The notes below the pieces were generated by a model. That model was not told the DNA's origin and ran no database searches. It worked only from the letters and a program-made list of their open reading frames with translations. This document shows, piece after piece, positions 45,197-54,065 of a stretch of DNA of 64,000 bases. The position numbers and the translations under genes are program-made. The DNA lies in assembly GCF_008973755.1 (NCBI RefSeq), contig NZ_WBOM01000004.1, positions 186,001 to 250,000 of the forward strand, read 5' to 3'. The stretch's first letter is position 1; each line of letters starts with the position of its first letter. Origin of the DNA: Nitrincola alkalilacustris. Its GTDB lineage: Bacteria; Pseudomonadota; Gammaproteobacteria; Pseudomonadales; Balneatricaceae.

Positions 45197-47196
45197 TGTC
45201 GCGGTGAGCCGCTGCCTATGGCGGTCACCCTGGCTTCGAAGAAGACACTGCCATCGATATCATGATCGACACGATTTTCATCCACTTCAAAGCGAATATT
45301 CACGCTGCTGGCGCCCGCCTGGAGGGCGAGCGTTTCAGCACGATGCGCTGCTGAGTCTCGAGCCCTGGCGTAGGCCGCATCCAGGGTAGTGAAATCCTGC
45401 GGGCCATCGGGAAGGAAAACGCGAAAACAGCCATTCACAGGCTGCAGTACCGTGACATGGACACGCTGAACAACCTGACCAAGCACCGTACCCACGGCAT
45501 TGGCAACCTCACCATGAGCAGGCAATACCACTTCTGTGCCAAGCGCATCACCTACTGCGGGGTAGTAGCTGGCCGCTGGGCCTCCCACTGCCACAATGGG
45601 CGCTGTCGGAGAGAAATGCAGCGTAAAGGTGGTTGAGCTGATGGTACTGCCGGAATCACCGCTCAGGATCAGGGAGGTCAATGAGCTGGCAAGGTGATTG
45701 TGTCGTCCCTCAATATCGGCATCATGCAGACCCGCTTCAATGAGTTTGGACGCAATCATCTTTACAACACGGCCATAAACATCCTGCGAAGGTGATACGG
45801 CATCACCGTCAGCCCATCTGCCCACTCCATACTGCCGTCGCATGCGCCTGGCCCAGATGATTGCCGACATGCGCGCTGCTTCTGTATCCCAGTGGTGAGA
45901 GATGCCCAGCACATGCGCCGCATCGGTCGGAGTAAATCCACTGAAGATAATCAGGCCACGACGCTCAAGTCTGGCCAGAGCACGAGCCAGCCAGCGCTCC
46001 TGCTCTACGACACGCAGCATCTCCAGGGGGCCATCGTTCAGACGCTCCAGTGCGGCATGCTCATCCTCTGTCAGTTGGCTGAGCAGGGCTTCACTCTGAT
46101 GCAAGCGCATGGCAAAGCGATTGTGGCTGCTGCCGGCAGGGCTGCTCAGCTGACGCCGCAGCGCTGCGTGCAACTCGGGATGCTGTGATAACAGCAGACT
46201 CATGGGCACGACCCTGCGGGGGCCTATGGCAAAACCCTGGCCTGGATCAAAGCTGATCTCACTGTCACCACCCAGGCCAATTGAGTAGAGTTTTATCGCT
46301 TCAACCATTGGCCGCCAGTCGCCCACTCTCGCACCATCGAAGGCAAGAGAGGGCTGGCCGTCCCGTACCACGGCGATATCAGTCGTGGTTCCCCCCATGT
46401 CAGCTACGATCAGGTTGCGGCGCCCACTGAGATGCATGGCACCTGTAACGCTTGCCGCTGGGCCTGAAAGCACAGTGGTAATGGGTTGCAGGATAGCGCT
46501 GTCGGCTGCTATCAGAGAACCATCCCCCTTGACGATCATCAGCGGTGCGTTGATCCGATGCAGCGTCAGCAGCTTCCTCACCGCCAGAATCAGCTCCGCA
46601 ACATAAGCAATCATGCGGGCATTCAGTGCAGCGGTCATGGCACGACGAGGAGCTCCCAGAGAGGCGGCAAGCTCGTGGCCACAGGTAACCGGCTTGGCTG
46701 TCAGCTCACGTATCAGCGCAGCAGCACGTTGCTCATGTGCCGGATTGCGCACACTGAAGGAGGCCGAAACGGCAAAAGCGGATACACGGCTCTGCCAGGC
46801 GGTCACTCTGGCGCACAACGCCTCCTCATCAAGTTCTGCAAGCGCCTTGCCTTCAGCATCGTGCCCTCCCTGAATCAGGGCCAGACTATGGGTTCCGAGC
46901 AGCTCTTCGAGGCCGCTGATCTTGACCTGGCGGCTGTCGTAGCCGATCAGCAGTACACCGATGGGCGCACCCTTTCCCTCCACGGCAGAATTTGTAGTCA
47001 ATGTGGATGACAGGGAGACCAGCTCGACCTCGGCAAGTTTATCTTGCGGCAGCGCCAGCAGGGCATCGGCGATGCCCTGCTGGAGATCCATGCGCGTGGT
47101 CAGGCACTTGGCGGTTGACACCACCTGGTCAGAGTCGTCAAGCAGAACGGCATCCGTGAAGGTGCCACCCGTATCAATGCCCAGTCGATAGCTCAT
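45187..47196 (-). CDS. Hydantoinase/oxoprolinase family protein (HyuA-like)
   Basis: A 669-residue protein of the HyuA/OplAH type: ATP-dependent hydrolases of hydantoins and 5-oxoproline, or carboxylases. The N terminus reads MSYRLGIDTGGTFTDAVLLD (phosphate-binding loop). It is followed by LSSTLTTNSAVEGKGAPIGV, MIVKGDGSLIAADSA, SGPAASVTGAMHL and NLIVADMGGTTTDIAVVRDG, and by GGPAASYYPAVGDALGTEVV near the C terminus. It is the last gene of a corrinoid/THF operon, 55 bases after the activator gene. Its partner HyuB is absent. Members of this ASKHA superfamily accompany corrinoid methyltransferases; the actual substrate here is unknown. Confidence 0.82.
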   Translation of the reverse strand: MSYRLGIDTGGTFTDAVLLDDSDQVVSTAKCLTTRMDLQQGIADALLALPQDKLAEVELVSLSSTLTTNSAVEGKGAPIGVLLIGYDSRQVKISGLEELLGTHSLALIQGGHDAEGKALAELDEEALCARVTAWQSRVSAFAVSASFSVRNPAHEQRAAALIRELTAKPVTCGHELAASLGAPRRAMTAALNARMIAYVAELILAVRKLLTLHRINAPLMIVKGDGSLIAADSAILQPITTVLSGPAASVTGAMHLSGRRNLIVADMGGTTTDIAVVRDGQPSLAFDGARVGDWRPMVEAIKLYSIGLGGDSEISFDPGQGFAIGPRRVVPMSLLLSQHPELHAALRRQLSSPAGSSHNRFAMRLHQSEALLSQLTEDEHAALERLNDGPLEMLRVVEQERWLARALARLERRGLIIFSGFTPTDAAHVLGISHHWDTEAARMSAIIWARRMRRQYGVGRWADGDAVSPSQDVYGRVVKMIASKLIEAGLHDADIEGRHNHLASSLTSLILSGDSGSTISSTTFTLHFSPTAPIVAVGGPAASYYPAVGDALGTEVVLPAHGEVANAVGTVLGQVVQRVHVTVLQPVNGCFRVFLPDGPQDFTTLDAAYARARDSAAHRAETLALQAGASSVNIRFEVDENRVDHDIDGSVFFEARVTAIGSGSPRHQA

Positions 47197-47251
47197 ACAG
47201 GTTCCTTACCAGCCAAAAAGGGCCAGCTAAAAAGAGAGGTCGGAATTGCTT

Positions 47252-49282
47252 TCATGAAGACTGACTCTGGCGCCGTCGCCTGCGCCCCATGCGGGACTCT
47301 GGTGCCAACTCAGATACTGGAGAGGGCAGCACAACCTGTGAGCGTAGCCTGTGGAAGGGATCCTGCCGGTGAGGAATCGCCATGGCATTGATGAAATGCT
47401 CCTGAAAGCGCAATTCTGTAGCAGTCTCAACTTTCTGAACACGGCGCACAACCTCTTCAATCTCACGACGCGCCTTGCGGCTGAGCAAAGCAATACGCGC
47501 CCCGGTACCGGCAGCATTGCCAGCCGAGGTGACATGTTCAAGATCACAGTCCGGAATAAGCCCCAGTATCATGGCGTACTTGACATCGATATGCGTTCCA
47601 AAGGCCCCTGCAAAGCGAATCCGGTCGACGTGTTCAGTGCCAAACCGCTCCATCAGCAGACGAACGCCGGCATAGAGTGCTGCCTTGGCTAGTTGGATGG
47701 CACGGATATCATTCTGAGTGATGGCCAGCGTCCGGCTATCATCCCGATGCAGCACATAGGAAAAAGTACGCCCATCGGCCACAACCCGTTCCGTGCGCTC
47801 AGCGAGACCACCCTGCACCACCCCGTCCTGGTTGATAATCCCTGCCAGGTACATCTCGGCGATAACCTCGATAATACCCGAACCACAGATACCGGTGATA
47901 CCATGGGAAGCCGCCCCCTCCTTGAAGCCAGGTTCATCAGACCATAGCTCGCACCCTATCACCTTGTAGCGTGGTTCCAGGGTCAGTGGGTCGATGCGCA
48001 CGCGCTCAATGGCACCTGAAGCCGCCCGCTGCCCACAGCTGATCTGGGCTCCTTCAAAGGCGGGCCCAGTCGGACTGGAGCAGGCCAGCAGCCGGTGTCG
48101 GTTGCCCAGCACTATCTCGGCATTGGTGCCCACATCGACCAGCAGCATCAGCTCCTCCCCCAGATAGGGAGTCTCGGAAAGGATAACCCCGGCAGTATCG
48201 GCTCCGACATGTCCAGCAATGCACGGCAGGCCGTAGACTCTGGCATTGGGGTGGATGATCAGGTCCATTTCGGTTGCCCAGAGCCCGTCGATCGCTTCAT
48301 CACTGGCCAGTGCAAAGGGTGCCCCTCCCAGCTCCACAGGATTGATGCCGAACACCAGACTCTGCATGATGGGGTTGCCGACAAAGGTAGCCTCGAGAAT
48401 GGCATCAACATGTACACCGGCTTCGGTAGCCAACTCCACGGTGAGCTCATTCAAGGCATTACGCACCGACGCTGTCAGTAATGACTCACTCCCGGGGTTC
48501 ATCATGATATAGGAGATCCGGCTCATCAGATCCTCACCGTAACGGATCTGAGGGTTCATGCGGCCGGCAGATGCCACAACTTCCCCGGTCTGCAGGTTGC
48601 AGAGGTGGGCGGCAATGGTCGTTGAGCCAACGTCCACAGCCATACCGTAGATTTGTTCCTGAAACCCTGGCCAGACTGCGATGATGCGCTTGTCATCGTA
48701 AATCGCAACGGTAACACCCCAGTTACCCTTCCTCAGCGCTTCCTGGAGATGCTGCACAACACGTATATCGTTCTCCAGCCCCTCAAGATGCCACTCATAA
48801 GCCAATGCGTCTTTCAAGCGCCGCAGATCCGATGCCGGTACGTGCATATCAGGCTCCTGCACCTGCACATAGTAGAGTCGTACGATGGGATCGAGCTCGA
48901 TATCAAGCACCTCGGCACGTTTGCGCACGATCTGCCGGTGGACCTGGCTGGATGAAGGGACGTCGATAACCGCATCGCCCAGTATCTGGGCCGAACAACT
49001 GAGCCGGCGACCGTCACGCAACGGACTGCGACGCTTCTCCCAGGCTTTCTCCGTATCGCTTTTTCCGCTGAGGTGATCCGCCCGGGATTCCACGCCATGC
49101 TTGGTAAAATGACCTTCGCAGAGATCAACCTGACAGCGTCCACACAACCCGCGCCCACCGCACACAGAGTCAATATCGACACCCAGGGCCCTGGCAGCCT
49201 CCAATATGGGTGTACCCAGTGGAAAACGACCGCGGTGCCCGGAAGGAGTGAAAACGACAAGTGCCTCGCCAGTATCGGACAT
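47252..49282 (-). CDS. Corrinoid-activating 2Fe-2S/ASKHA ATPase (RACo/RamA-like, DUF4445)
   Basis: A 676-residue protein with an N-terminal plant-type 2Fe-2S ferredoxin domain (Cys41, Cys47, Cys50 in CGGRGLCGRC and Cys96 in RRLSCSAQI). A middle linker follows, then an ATPase domain from about 205: MAVDVGSTTIAAHLCN, LMLLVDVGTNAEIVLGN, CSSPTGPAFEGAQISCGQRA, GITGICGSGIIEVIAEMYLA. Such proteins use ATP and an electron to return inactive Co(II) corrinoid to Co(I). A perfect GGAGG site precedes the ATG. The neighbouring corrinoid protein and methyltransferases are its likely clients. Confidence 0.9.
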   Translation of the reverse strand: MSDTGEALVVFTPSGHRGRFPLGTPILEAARALGVDIDSVCGGRGLCGRCQVDLCEGHFTKHGVESRADHLSGKSDTEKAWEKRRSPLRDGRRLSCSAQILGDAVIDVPSSSQVHRQIVRKRAEVLDIELDPIVRLYYVQVQEPDMHVPASDLRRLKDALAYEWHLEGLENDIRVVQHLQEALRKGNWGVTVAIYDDKRIIAVWPGFQEQIYGMAVDVGSTTIAAHLCNLQTGEVVASAGRMNPQIRYGEDLMSRISYIMMNPGSESLLTASVRNALNELTVELATEAGVHVDAILEATFVGNPIMQSLVFGINPVELGGAPFALASDEAIDGLWATEMDLIIHPNARVYGLPCIAGHVGADTAGVILSETPYLGEELMLLVDVGTNAEIVLGNRHRLLACSSPTGPAFEGAQISCGQRAASGAIERVRIDPLTLEPRYKVIGCELWSDEPGFKEGAASHGITGICGSGIIEVIAEMYLAGIINQDGVVQGGLAERTERVVADGRTFSYVLHRDDSRTLAITQNDIRAIQLAKAALYAGVRLLMERFGTEHVDRIRFAGAFGTHIDVKYAMILGLIPDCDLEHVTSAGNAAGTGARIALLSRKARREIEEVVRRVQKVETATELRFQEHFINAMAIPHRQDPFHRLRSQVVLPSPVSELAPESRMGRRRRRQSQSS

Positions 49283-49379
49283 GGTGACCTCCAGTCGGCA
49301 GTGGTTCGTTCATGTAAACAAAGAACCTCATTTGAAGCTCTTGAGCTGTGTTTTAATTATGGTCGCTGACAAGCCTTTT

Positions 49380-50294
49380 TCAGGTCTCGGCACGCCGACG
49401 TCGAGTCTGACGGCGCCCACGTCCCTCAGTGCCGTCTGCTGCAATCGCTGGCGGTTCACGGAACTTCTTGATCCAGCGCATGCAGTCCGGGTCGTGCCCC
49501 ATCAGCACGTCAGCGCCCATGATGGAGGTCATGATCTCCAGATGCAGTGGATTGGTAATTGCCGAGGTCATACCCGATGCGATAGCCATGCTCATGAAGG
49601 AGGCGTTGATGCCATTGCGGTTAGGCAAACCGAAGCTGACATTGGAGGCACCACAGGTTGTATTGACCTTCAGCTCAGTCTTCAGCCGATGACAGAGCTC
49701 AAAAACCTGACGCCCTGCAGAGCCTACCGCACCGATCGGCATCACCAATGGATCAACCACCACGTCACAAGCGGGAATACCGTGGTCAGCAGCACGCTCC
49801 ACTATTTTCCTGGCGATGGCAAAGCGCACATTTATATCCTGAGAAATACCGGTCTCATCGTTGCTGATGGCCACCACTGCAGCGCCATACTTCTTGACCA
49901 GTGGCAGCACCGCCTCAAGGCTTTCATCTTCGCCGGTGACAGAGTTCACCAGTGCCTTGCCCTTGTACACGGAGAGGCCCGCTTCCAGCGCCTTGATGAT
50001 TGACGAGTCGATACACAGAGGTACGTCGGTCAAGGACTGAACCAGCTGAATAGTCTGAGCCAGGATGGCCGGCTCATCGGCCAGAGGAATACCGGCATTG
50101 ACATCCAGCATGTGGGCGCCGTGGGCCAACTGATCCTCCACATCCTTGATCACTCGGGAGAAGTCACCAGCGGCCATCTCTGCGGCCAGTTGCTTGCGAC
50201 CGGTGGGGTTGATCCGCTCACCGATAACCACGAAGGGGCGGTCGAAGCCGATCACGACTTCCTTCCTGGACGAGCTAATGACGGTATCAGTCAT
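49380..50294 (-). CDS. Methylcorrinoid:tetrahydrofolate methyltransferase (pterin-binding, MtgA-like)
   Basis: A 304-residue pterin-binding TIM-barrel protein. It shows FVVIGERINPTGRKQLAAEM, AHMLDVNAGIPLADEPAILA, CIDSSIIKALEAGLSVYKGK, VNSVTGEDESLEAVLP, VVVDPLVMPIGAV and KVNTTCGASNVSFGLPNRNG with the catalytic Asn region. This is the architecture of AcsE/MtgA and the MetH folate domain. In this locus it would move the methyl group from the corrinoid protein to tetrahydrofolate. The C terminus GRGRRQTRRRRAET is unusually basic. It starts 96 bases after the MetF-like gene. Confidence 0.9.
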   Translation of the reverse strand: MTDTVISSSRKEVVIGFDRPFVVIGERINPTGRKQLAAEMAAGDFSRVIKDVEDQLAHGAHMLDVNAGIPLADEPAILAQTIQLVQSLTDVPLCIDSSIIKALEAGLSVYKGKALVNSVTGEDESLEAVLPLVKKYGAAVVAISNDETGISQDINVRFAIARKIVERAADHGIPACDVVVDPLVMPIGAVGSAGRQVFELCHRLKTELKVNTTCGASNVSFGLPNRNGINASFMSMAIASGMTSAITNPLHLEIMTSIMGADVLMGHDPDCMRWIKKFREPPAIAADGTEGRGRRQTRRRRAET

Positions 50295-50390
50295 GGTAGT
50301 ACCTCTATCATAATGGTTGTTTTTTCAGGCTATTATTTCCGTCACGAGTGATATTTATGGCTACGCTCTCTTCCCGCTGAGGCAGCATCA

Positions 50391-51452
50391 TCATGGATTT
50401 TGCTCAAGCGTTCCCTGTAGCGCATCGGGTGATTCAGGATTGAGATCTGCCGGATTGTCACGCCCCGGATACCAGGGCACTCTTCCCTCCAGAACACCGG
50501 TCTGTTCAATGATATCCGCGACTGTATGCTCCTGGCGGTAGGCCATGAGATGAGCGCCGCTGACCCCTGGAATTTCGCGGATCTGATGCAGAATATCCAT
50601 GCACAGCTGCTTGCCCTCCTCCTTCTGGTTACTGGCACCTTCCAGACGCGTGATAACGTTGTCCGGGATGTGCACGCCAGGCACATTCTCACGAATCCAG
50701 CGGGCGCTGCGGGCCGAAGCCAGTGGTCCGATACCGGGCAGGATAAAAACCCGATCCGGTCCCTCGAGCAGTCCCAGGTCATTCACCTTGAGCATGAAAT
50801 CTTTAAGTCGGGGAACATCGAAGCAGTACTGCGTCTGTATGAACTGGGCACCGGCTGCTATCTTCTTGGCCAGACGGTGCGGACGCCAGTCCAGAGGGGG
50901 AACAAAAGGGTTTTCCGCAGCACCCAGAAAGATCCGCGGTGGCACAGTGATCTGACGCCCACTCTGGAAACGACAGTCATCACGCATGGTACGCGCTATC
51001 TCCAGGAGCGACATGGAGTCGAGATCAAATACCGGCTTGGCCTGGGGATGATCACCGGCTTGAACACCATCGCCCGTCAGGCACAAGAGGTTACAGGCCC
51101 CCATGGCAGCGGCACCCAGGATCTCACCCTGAATCGCAATTCGGTTGCGATCACGGCATGAGATCTGAAGGATGGTGGCATAGCCCACCCGGGTCAGCAG
51201 CGAGCAGACACCGACACTGGACATATGGCAGTTGGCACCAGAGCCGTCAGTGGCATTGATGGCATCCACGTAGCCATCAAAGATTGCCGCCCGCTTGAGC
51301 ACCTCCGCCGGATCGGCTGAGTCCGGCGGATCGAGTTCAGTTGTAATTGCAAATTTGCCGGCACGCAACACGCGTTCCAGACGCCCCGGAGAGACATGTC
51401 CCGGCAAGATAGGAAGAGAGTATCCTGGTACTGGTTCGTCATCGAACTTCAT
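50391..51452 (-). CDS. metF: Methylenetetrahydrofolate reductase, MetF-like subunit
   Basis: A 353-residue flavin TIM-barrel protein. It contains FAITTELDPPDSADPAEVLK (catalytic Glu region), INATDGSGANCHMSSVGVCS, CLTGDGVQAGDHPQAKPVFD, LGAAENPFVPPLDWRPHRLA, GAQFIQTQYCFDVPRLKDFM and FILPGIGPLASARSARWIRE. It is longer than E. coli MetF (about 296). Its ATG overlaps the stop of the MetV-like gene by one base (TAATG), so a two-subunit enzyme is likely. In the locus it would oxidise methyl-THF to methylene-THF, the reverse of its anabolic role. Confidence 0.9.
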   Translation of the reverse strand: MKFDDEPVPGYSLPILPGHVSPGRLERVLRAGKFAITTELDPPDSADPAEVLKRAAIFDGYVDAINATDGSGANCHMSSVGVCSLLTRVGYATILQISCRDRNRIAIQGEILGAAAMGACNLLCLTGDGVQAGDHPQAKPVFDLDSMSLLEIARTMRDDCRFQSGRQITVPPRIFLGAAENPFVPPLDWRPHRLAKKIAAGAQFIQTQYCFDVPRLKDFMLKVNDLGLLEGPDRVFILPGIGPLASARSARWIRENVPGVHIPDNVITRLEGASNQKEEGKQLCMDILHQIREIPGVSGAHLMAYRQEHTVADIIEQTGVLEGRVPWYPGRDNPADLNPESPDALQGTLEQNP

Positions 51453-51973
51453 TACTCAGCCCCTCCATTTTGACCCTGCTCACGCGCTTGGTCGACCTGC
51501 TGACGCACCACGCGCAACCAGGAGGAGGAGTCTTTCAAACGGAAGTCGACTGGCTGCTGCACGGCATGGATGAGATTGCCATGTTTCATGCGCAGACTTC
51601 CCTCCCAGCCCTCAACCCAGACACATCGCATCTCGGGCTTGACCTCACAGTGACCATTGGCACGAACGCCGCCACAAGGACCATTACGTAGACTCTTCGG
51701 GCAGTTCATCGGACAGGACATGCCGGTGGCTGAGAGCGCGCACTGACCACACATCTGGCAGTCGAAGAGCAAGCCCTTGACGCCTTTTTCAACGGCCTTG
51801 ACCGGGGCTTCGATACGCTCGTAACCGAGCCGACTGAAGAGTGGCGCCAGCCTTACCAGCATCGGCTCGAAGGCATGGTATATTCGTTCGAAGAACCGCG
51901 CATGACGCACTACCCATCGCCTTACTCTATACATACCCCCTCCTTTGCAGTCCTGCCTGACACACCACCTCAA
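51452..51973 (-). CDS. metV: MTHFR C-terminal-domain protein (MetV-like, cysteine-rich)
   Basis: A 173-residue protein with a dense cysteine cluster at about 68-115: CQMCGQCALSATGMSCP, NCPKSLRNGPCGGVRANGHC and RCVW. This is the pattern of the MTHFR C-terminal domain (PF12225) and of MetV, the metal-cluster partner of MetF in acetogens. The N terminus is basic (YRVRRWVVRHARFFERIYHA). It overlaps the next upstream gene by four bases and metF by one, so all are coupled. It presumably passes electrons to or from MetF. The assignment to MetV rests on cysteine pattern and neighbour. Confidence 0.8.
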   Translation of the reverse strand: MRWCVRQDCKGGGMYRVRRWVVRHARFFERIYHAFEPMLVRLAPLFSRLGYERIEAPVKAVEKGVKGLLFDCQMCGQCALSATGMSCPMNCPKSLRNGPCGGVRANGHCEVKPEMRCVWVEGWEGSLRMKHGNLIHAVQQPVDFRLKDSSSWLRVVRQQVDQAREQGQNGGAE

Positions 51974-52275
51974 TCAGGACTGGCGAGCCCTTTCTGACGC
52001 GCCAGCAAGTCGAGCAGAGCATCGTCATAACTGGCCTCCAGACGTGCTGCCTCGGCTTCAGCCTCGGCCTGCAGGTCATCACCACACTCGCGATGCTCCC
52101 CACGAGACCAGTCAGCCATATAGGCATCTGCCTCCTTGCGCTTGGCCCGCATGGCTGCACGGTCGATGGCGTGCTGAAAGCGTTGCGAGAGAAGCACCTT
52201 GGCACTCCTGCGCCCCTGCTTTGCAATTACCTGAGCAGGAATATCTCTCCAACTGACAACAATCAACTTGGCCAT
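51970..52275 (-). CDS. Small PF13769-like ('virulence factor') protein
   Basis: A 101-residue protein starting MAKLIVVSWRDIPAQVIAKQ and containing KVLLSQRFQHAIDRAAMRAK, then RGEHRECGDDLQAEAEAEAA. It resembles the small family annotated 'virulence factor' (PF13769), a name not supported by function. It is found in corrinoid/THF gene clusters. It is squeezed between the DUF1638 and MetV-like genes with overlaps of one and four bases. That places it in the same stoichiometric unit, possibly as an assembly factor or subunit. Its role is unknown. Confidence 0.65.
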   Translation of the reverse strand: MAKLIVVSWRDIPAQVIAKQGRRSAKVLLSQRFQHAIDRAAMRAKRKEADAYMADWSRGEHRECGDDLQAEAEAEAARLEASYDDALLDLLARQKGLASPD

Positions 52276-52913
52276 TACGTTTCCTCGCGATCAGTGCTGC
52301 CCATTCCAGCCTGCCCCACCAGGCGTATCAGGGTGGTCTCCAGACTGCCAAAGCCAGTGTTACGAATCTCCAGCGGCAGTTGCAGCTTCTCCGCAGCCTG
52401 ATAAGCCAGAGCTTCGAGCTCAGCACCTGGGCATTGGGAGAGGTAGACAAGCCTTTTATAGTGGGCAAAATACACGCTTGTCAGCTCCGGGTGCTTGACG
52501 AGGCCCAACTCACGAATAACCAGACGGTCAAAGTGGCGTACCAGAAAGTCGGTCAGATAAAAAGTGCCTGGCTCCTGCTCCGACAGCGCCGCCATCACCG
52601 ATTCACCTGCATAGATATCATAGCAGTGTGCGCCTGAAAGGCGCTCAACGCCTTGCTCCTCCAGCACCTTGTCCAGACGACCTCCGGTACCACAATCACC
52701 ATAGGCGACAAGCACCCGGGTTCCCCTGGAAACCTGGCTCAGCTTTTCGCTGACGGCAGCAGGGATCTTTTCCGGACGGTTATGCAGATCGGCCGGTAGA
52801 CACTCCAGGCGGACATCCGTCCACGCATTAGCACTGATCAGAGCCTTGATCTCACGGCTCAGTGCTCCGCAGGCGATGATCAGCAAGGATGGCATCTGTT
52901 GACCCATCGGCAT
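52275..52913 (-). CDS. DUF1638 protein
   Basis: A 212-residue soluble protein with MPSLLIIACGALSREIKALI, RLECLPADLHNRPEKIPAAV, GTRVLVAYGDCGTGGRLDKV, RLSGAHCYDIYAGESVMAAL and DFLVRHFDRLVIRELGL. These Cys- and His-containing blocks are those of DUF1638, a family that accompanies methylamine-type methyltransferase genes in methanogens and bacteria. Conserved Cys (ACG, GDCGTGG, HCYD) could bind metal. It overlaps the corrinoid gene stop and the next start by one base each. The function is unknown. Confidence 0.8.
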   Translation of the reverse strand: MPMGQQMPSLLIIACGALSREIKALISANAWTDVRLECLPADLHNRPEKIPAAVSEKLSQVSRGTRVLVAYGDCGTGGRLDKVLEEQGVERLSGAHCYDIYAGESVMAALSEQEPGTFYLTDFLVRHFDRLVIRELGLVKHPELTSVYFAHYKRLVYLSQCPGAELEALAYQAAEKLQLPLEIRNTGFGSLETTLIRLVGQAGMGSTDREET

Positions 52914-53611
52914 CAGGCTGCGCGACGAGCTGCGATAAGCTCCTTGGCCATATCCACGGCAACCCCGGCATCACGACAGTAGGCGTCTGCACCTATTGCC
53001 TTCCCGAACTCCTCATTCAACGGTGCACCACCGACCATCACAATGATGTCATCGCGGATACCCTTTTCCACAAGAGTATCGATAACAACTTTCATGTAGG
53101 GCATGGTAGTCGTCAGCAGTGCCGACATTCCGAGGATATCAGGCTTGTGCTCCTCCAGTGCGGCAAGATAGGTTTCAACAGGAATATTGATACCAATATC
53201 GATCACTTCAAAACCCGCACCTTCCATCATCATCGTAACAAGGTTCTTACCTATGTCGTGGATATCACCCTTGACGGTGCCGATCACCATCTTGCCGATC
53301 GTTTCAGAATCGGAAGCCGCAAGCAGAGGGCGCAGCACCTCCATGCCCCCTTTCATGGCATTGGCTGCCATCAGGACCTCGGGCACAAAGAGAATACCAT
53401 CGCGAAAGTCTACACCGACGATAGCCATCCCACCCACAAGGGCTTCATCCAGCACTCGATTGGCACTCCACCCTCGCTCAAGCAGGATTTCGGTTCCCTC
53501 AACAACCTCTTCTCTGAGACCGTTGTACAGGTCATCGTGCATCTGCTCGACAAGCTCATCATCTGGAAGGTCATTGAGATCAAAGTCTTCTTCGCTGTAC
53601 TCATCTGACAT
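52913..53611 (-). CDS. Corrinoid protein (MtbC/MttC-like)
   Basis: A 232-residue cobalamin-binding protein. The start at 53611 gives MSDEYSEEDFDLNDLPDDEL; the longer frame upstream is not favoured. The N-terminal four-helix cap domain (about 15-100) contains VEGTEILLERGWSANRVLDE. The Rossmann domain has the cobalt-ligand motif GDIHDIGKNLV (lower-ligand His), MSALLTTTMPYMKVVIDTLV and MVGGAPLNEEFGKAIGADAY. An acidic N-terminal tail is unusual. It is the first gene of the minus-strand operon, divergent from the MttB-family gene whose methyl product it should accept. Confidence 0.94.
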   Translation of the reverse strand: MSDEYSEEDFDLNDLPDDELVEQMHDDLYNGLREEVVEGTEILLERGWSANRVLDEALVGGMAIVGVDFRDGILFVPEVLMAANAMKGGMEVLRPLLAASDSETIGKMVIGTVKGDIHDIGKNLVTMMMEGAGFEVIDIGINIPVETYLAALEEHKPDILGMSALLTTTMPYMKVVIDTLVEKGIRDDIIVMVGGAPLNEEFGKAIGADAYCRDAGVAVDMAKELIAARRAA

Positions 53612-54065
53612 GCGCGCCACTCCTGAACATGCCGCCCAATCATGGGCTGTGCAAAAAATGATCATTCATCATAATTTATTGAGTTGCCACTTCATCCGCT
53701 CAGGCGACACACTCATATCCAGTAACGTCACCAATCGGTCAGTTGATTTGCGAAATTGCCACATATTATTTCAGTCGTGACGTCGATCGTTCGCGTCGCT
53801 CACGGGTAAGCACCAAGAGGCAAGCGGAGTAGATTGCAAGATGAGCTATAACAGATTCAATTATTCCAGTGAGGGCTGTAAAGCCCCTGGAGCTTATTGA
53901 TTGATGCAACAACCCAGTCTGATTGGGGTGAGACCTCTGCTGAACATGTGTGATACCAATCGATGTGCCTGGATCGCAGGTCGAGCAGATTCTCATGCAT
54001 GTTAATGTTACAAAACACCTGGCGGTCGCTCCCAGGATCGCCACATAGCAAACAGGGAGACCTCT
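53612..54065. promoter_or_regulatory. Divergent control region of the corrinoid methyltransferase locus
   Basis: These 454 bases separate the corrinoid operon from the mttB-like gene and must hold promoters for both. Visible elements: a 10-base palindrome AATGATCATT at 53658-53667; an imperfect CGTGACG...CGTCGCTCACG repeat at 53776-53804; TTGATT and TATTAT 15 bases apart (poor sigma-70 spacing); a GGGCT-GTAA-AGCCC hairpin near 53875; and CCTGG-N9-CCAGG near 54020. No B12 riboswitch core and no regulator gene are seen. Confidence 0.4.

Noticed and set aside
53612-54065. Cobalamin riboswitch in the corrinoid locus
   Set aside because: I find no B12-box (GCCACTG) with the expected upstream core; only short unrelated matches such as GCCAC.
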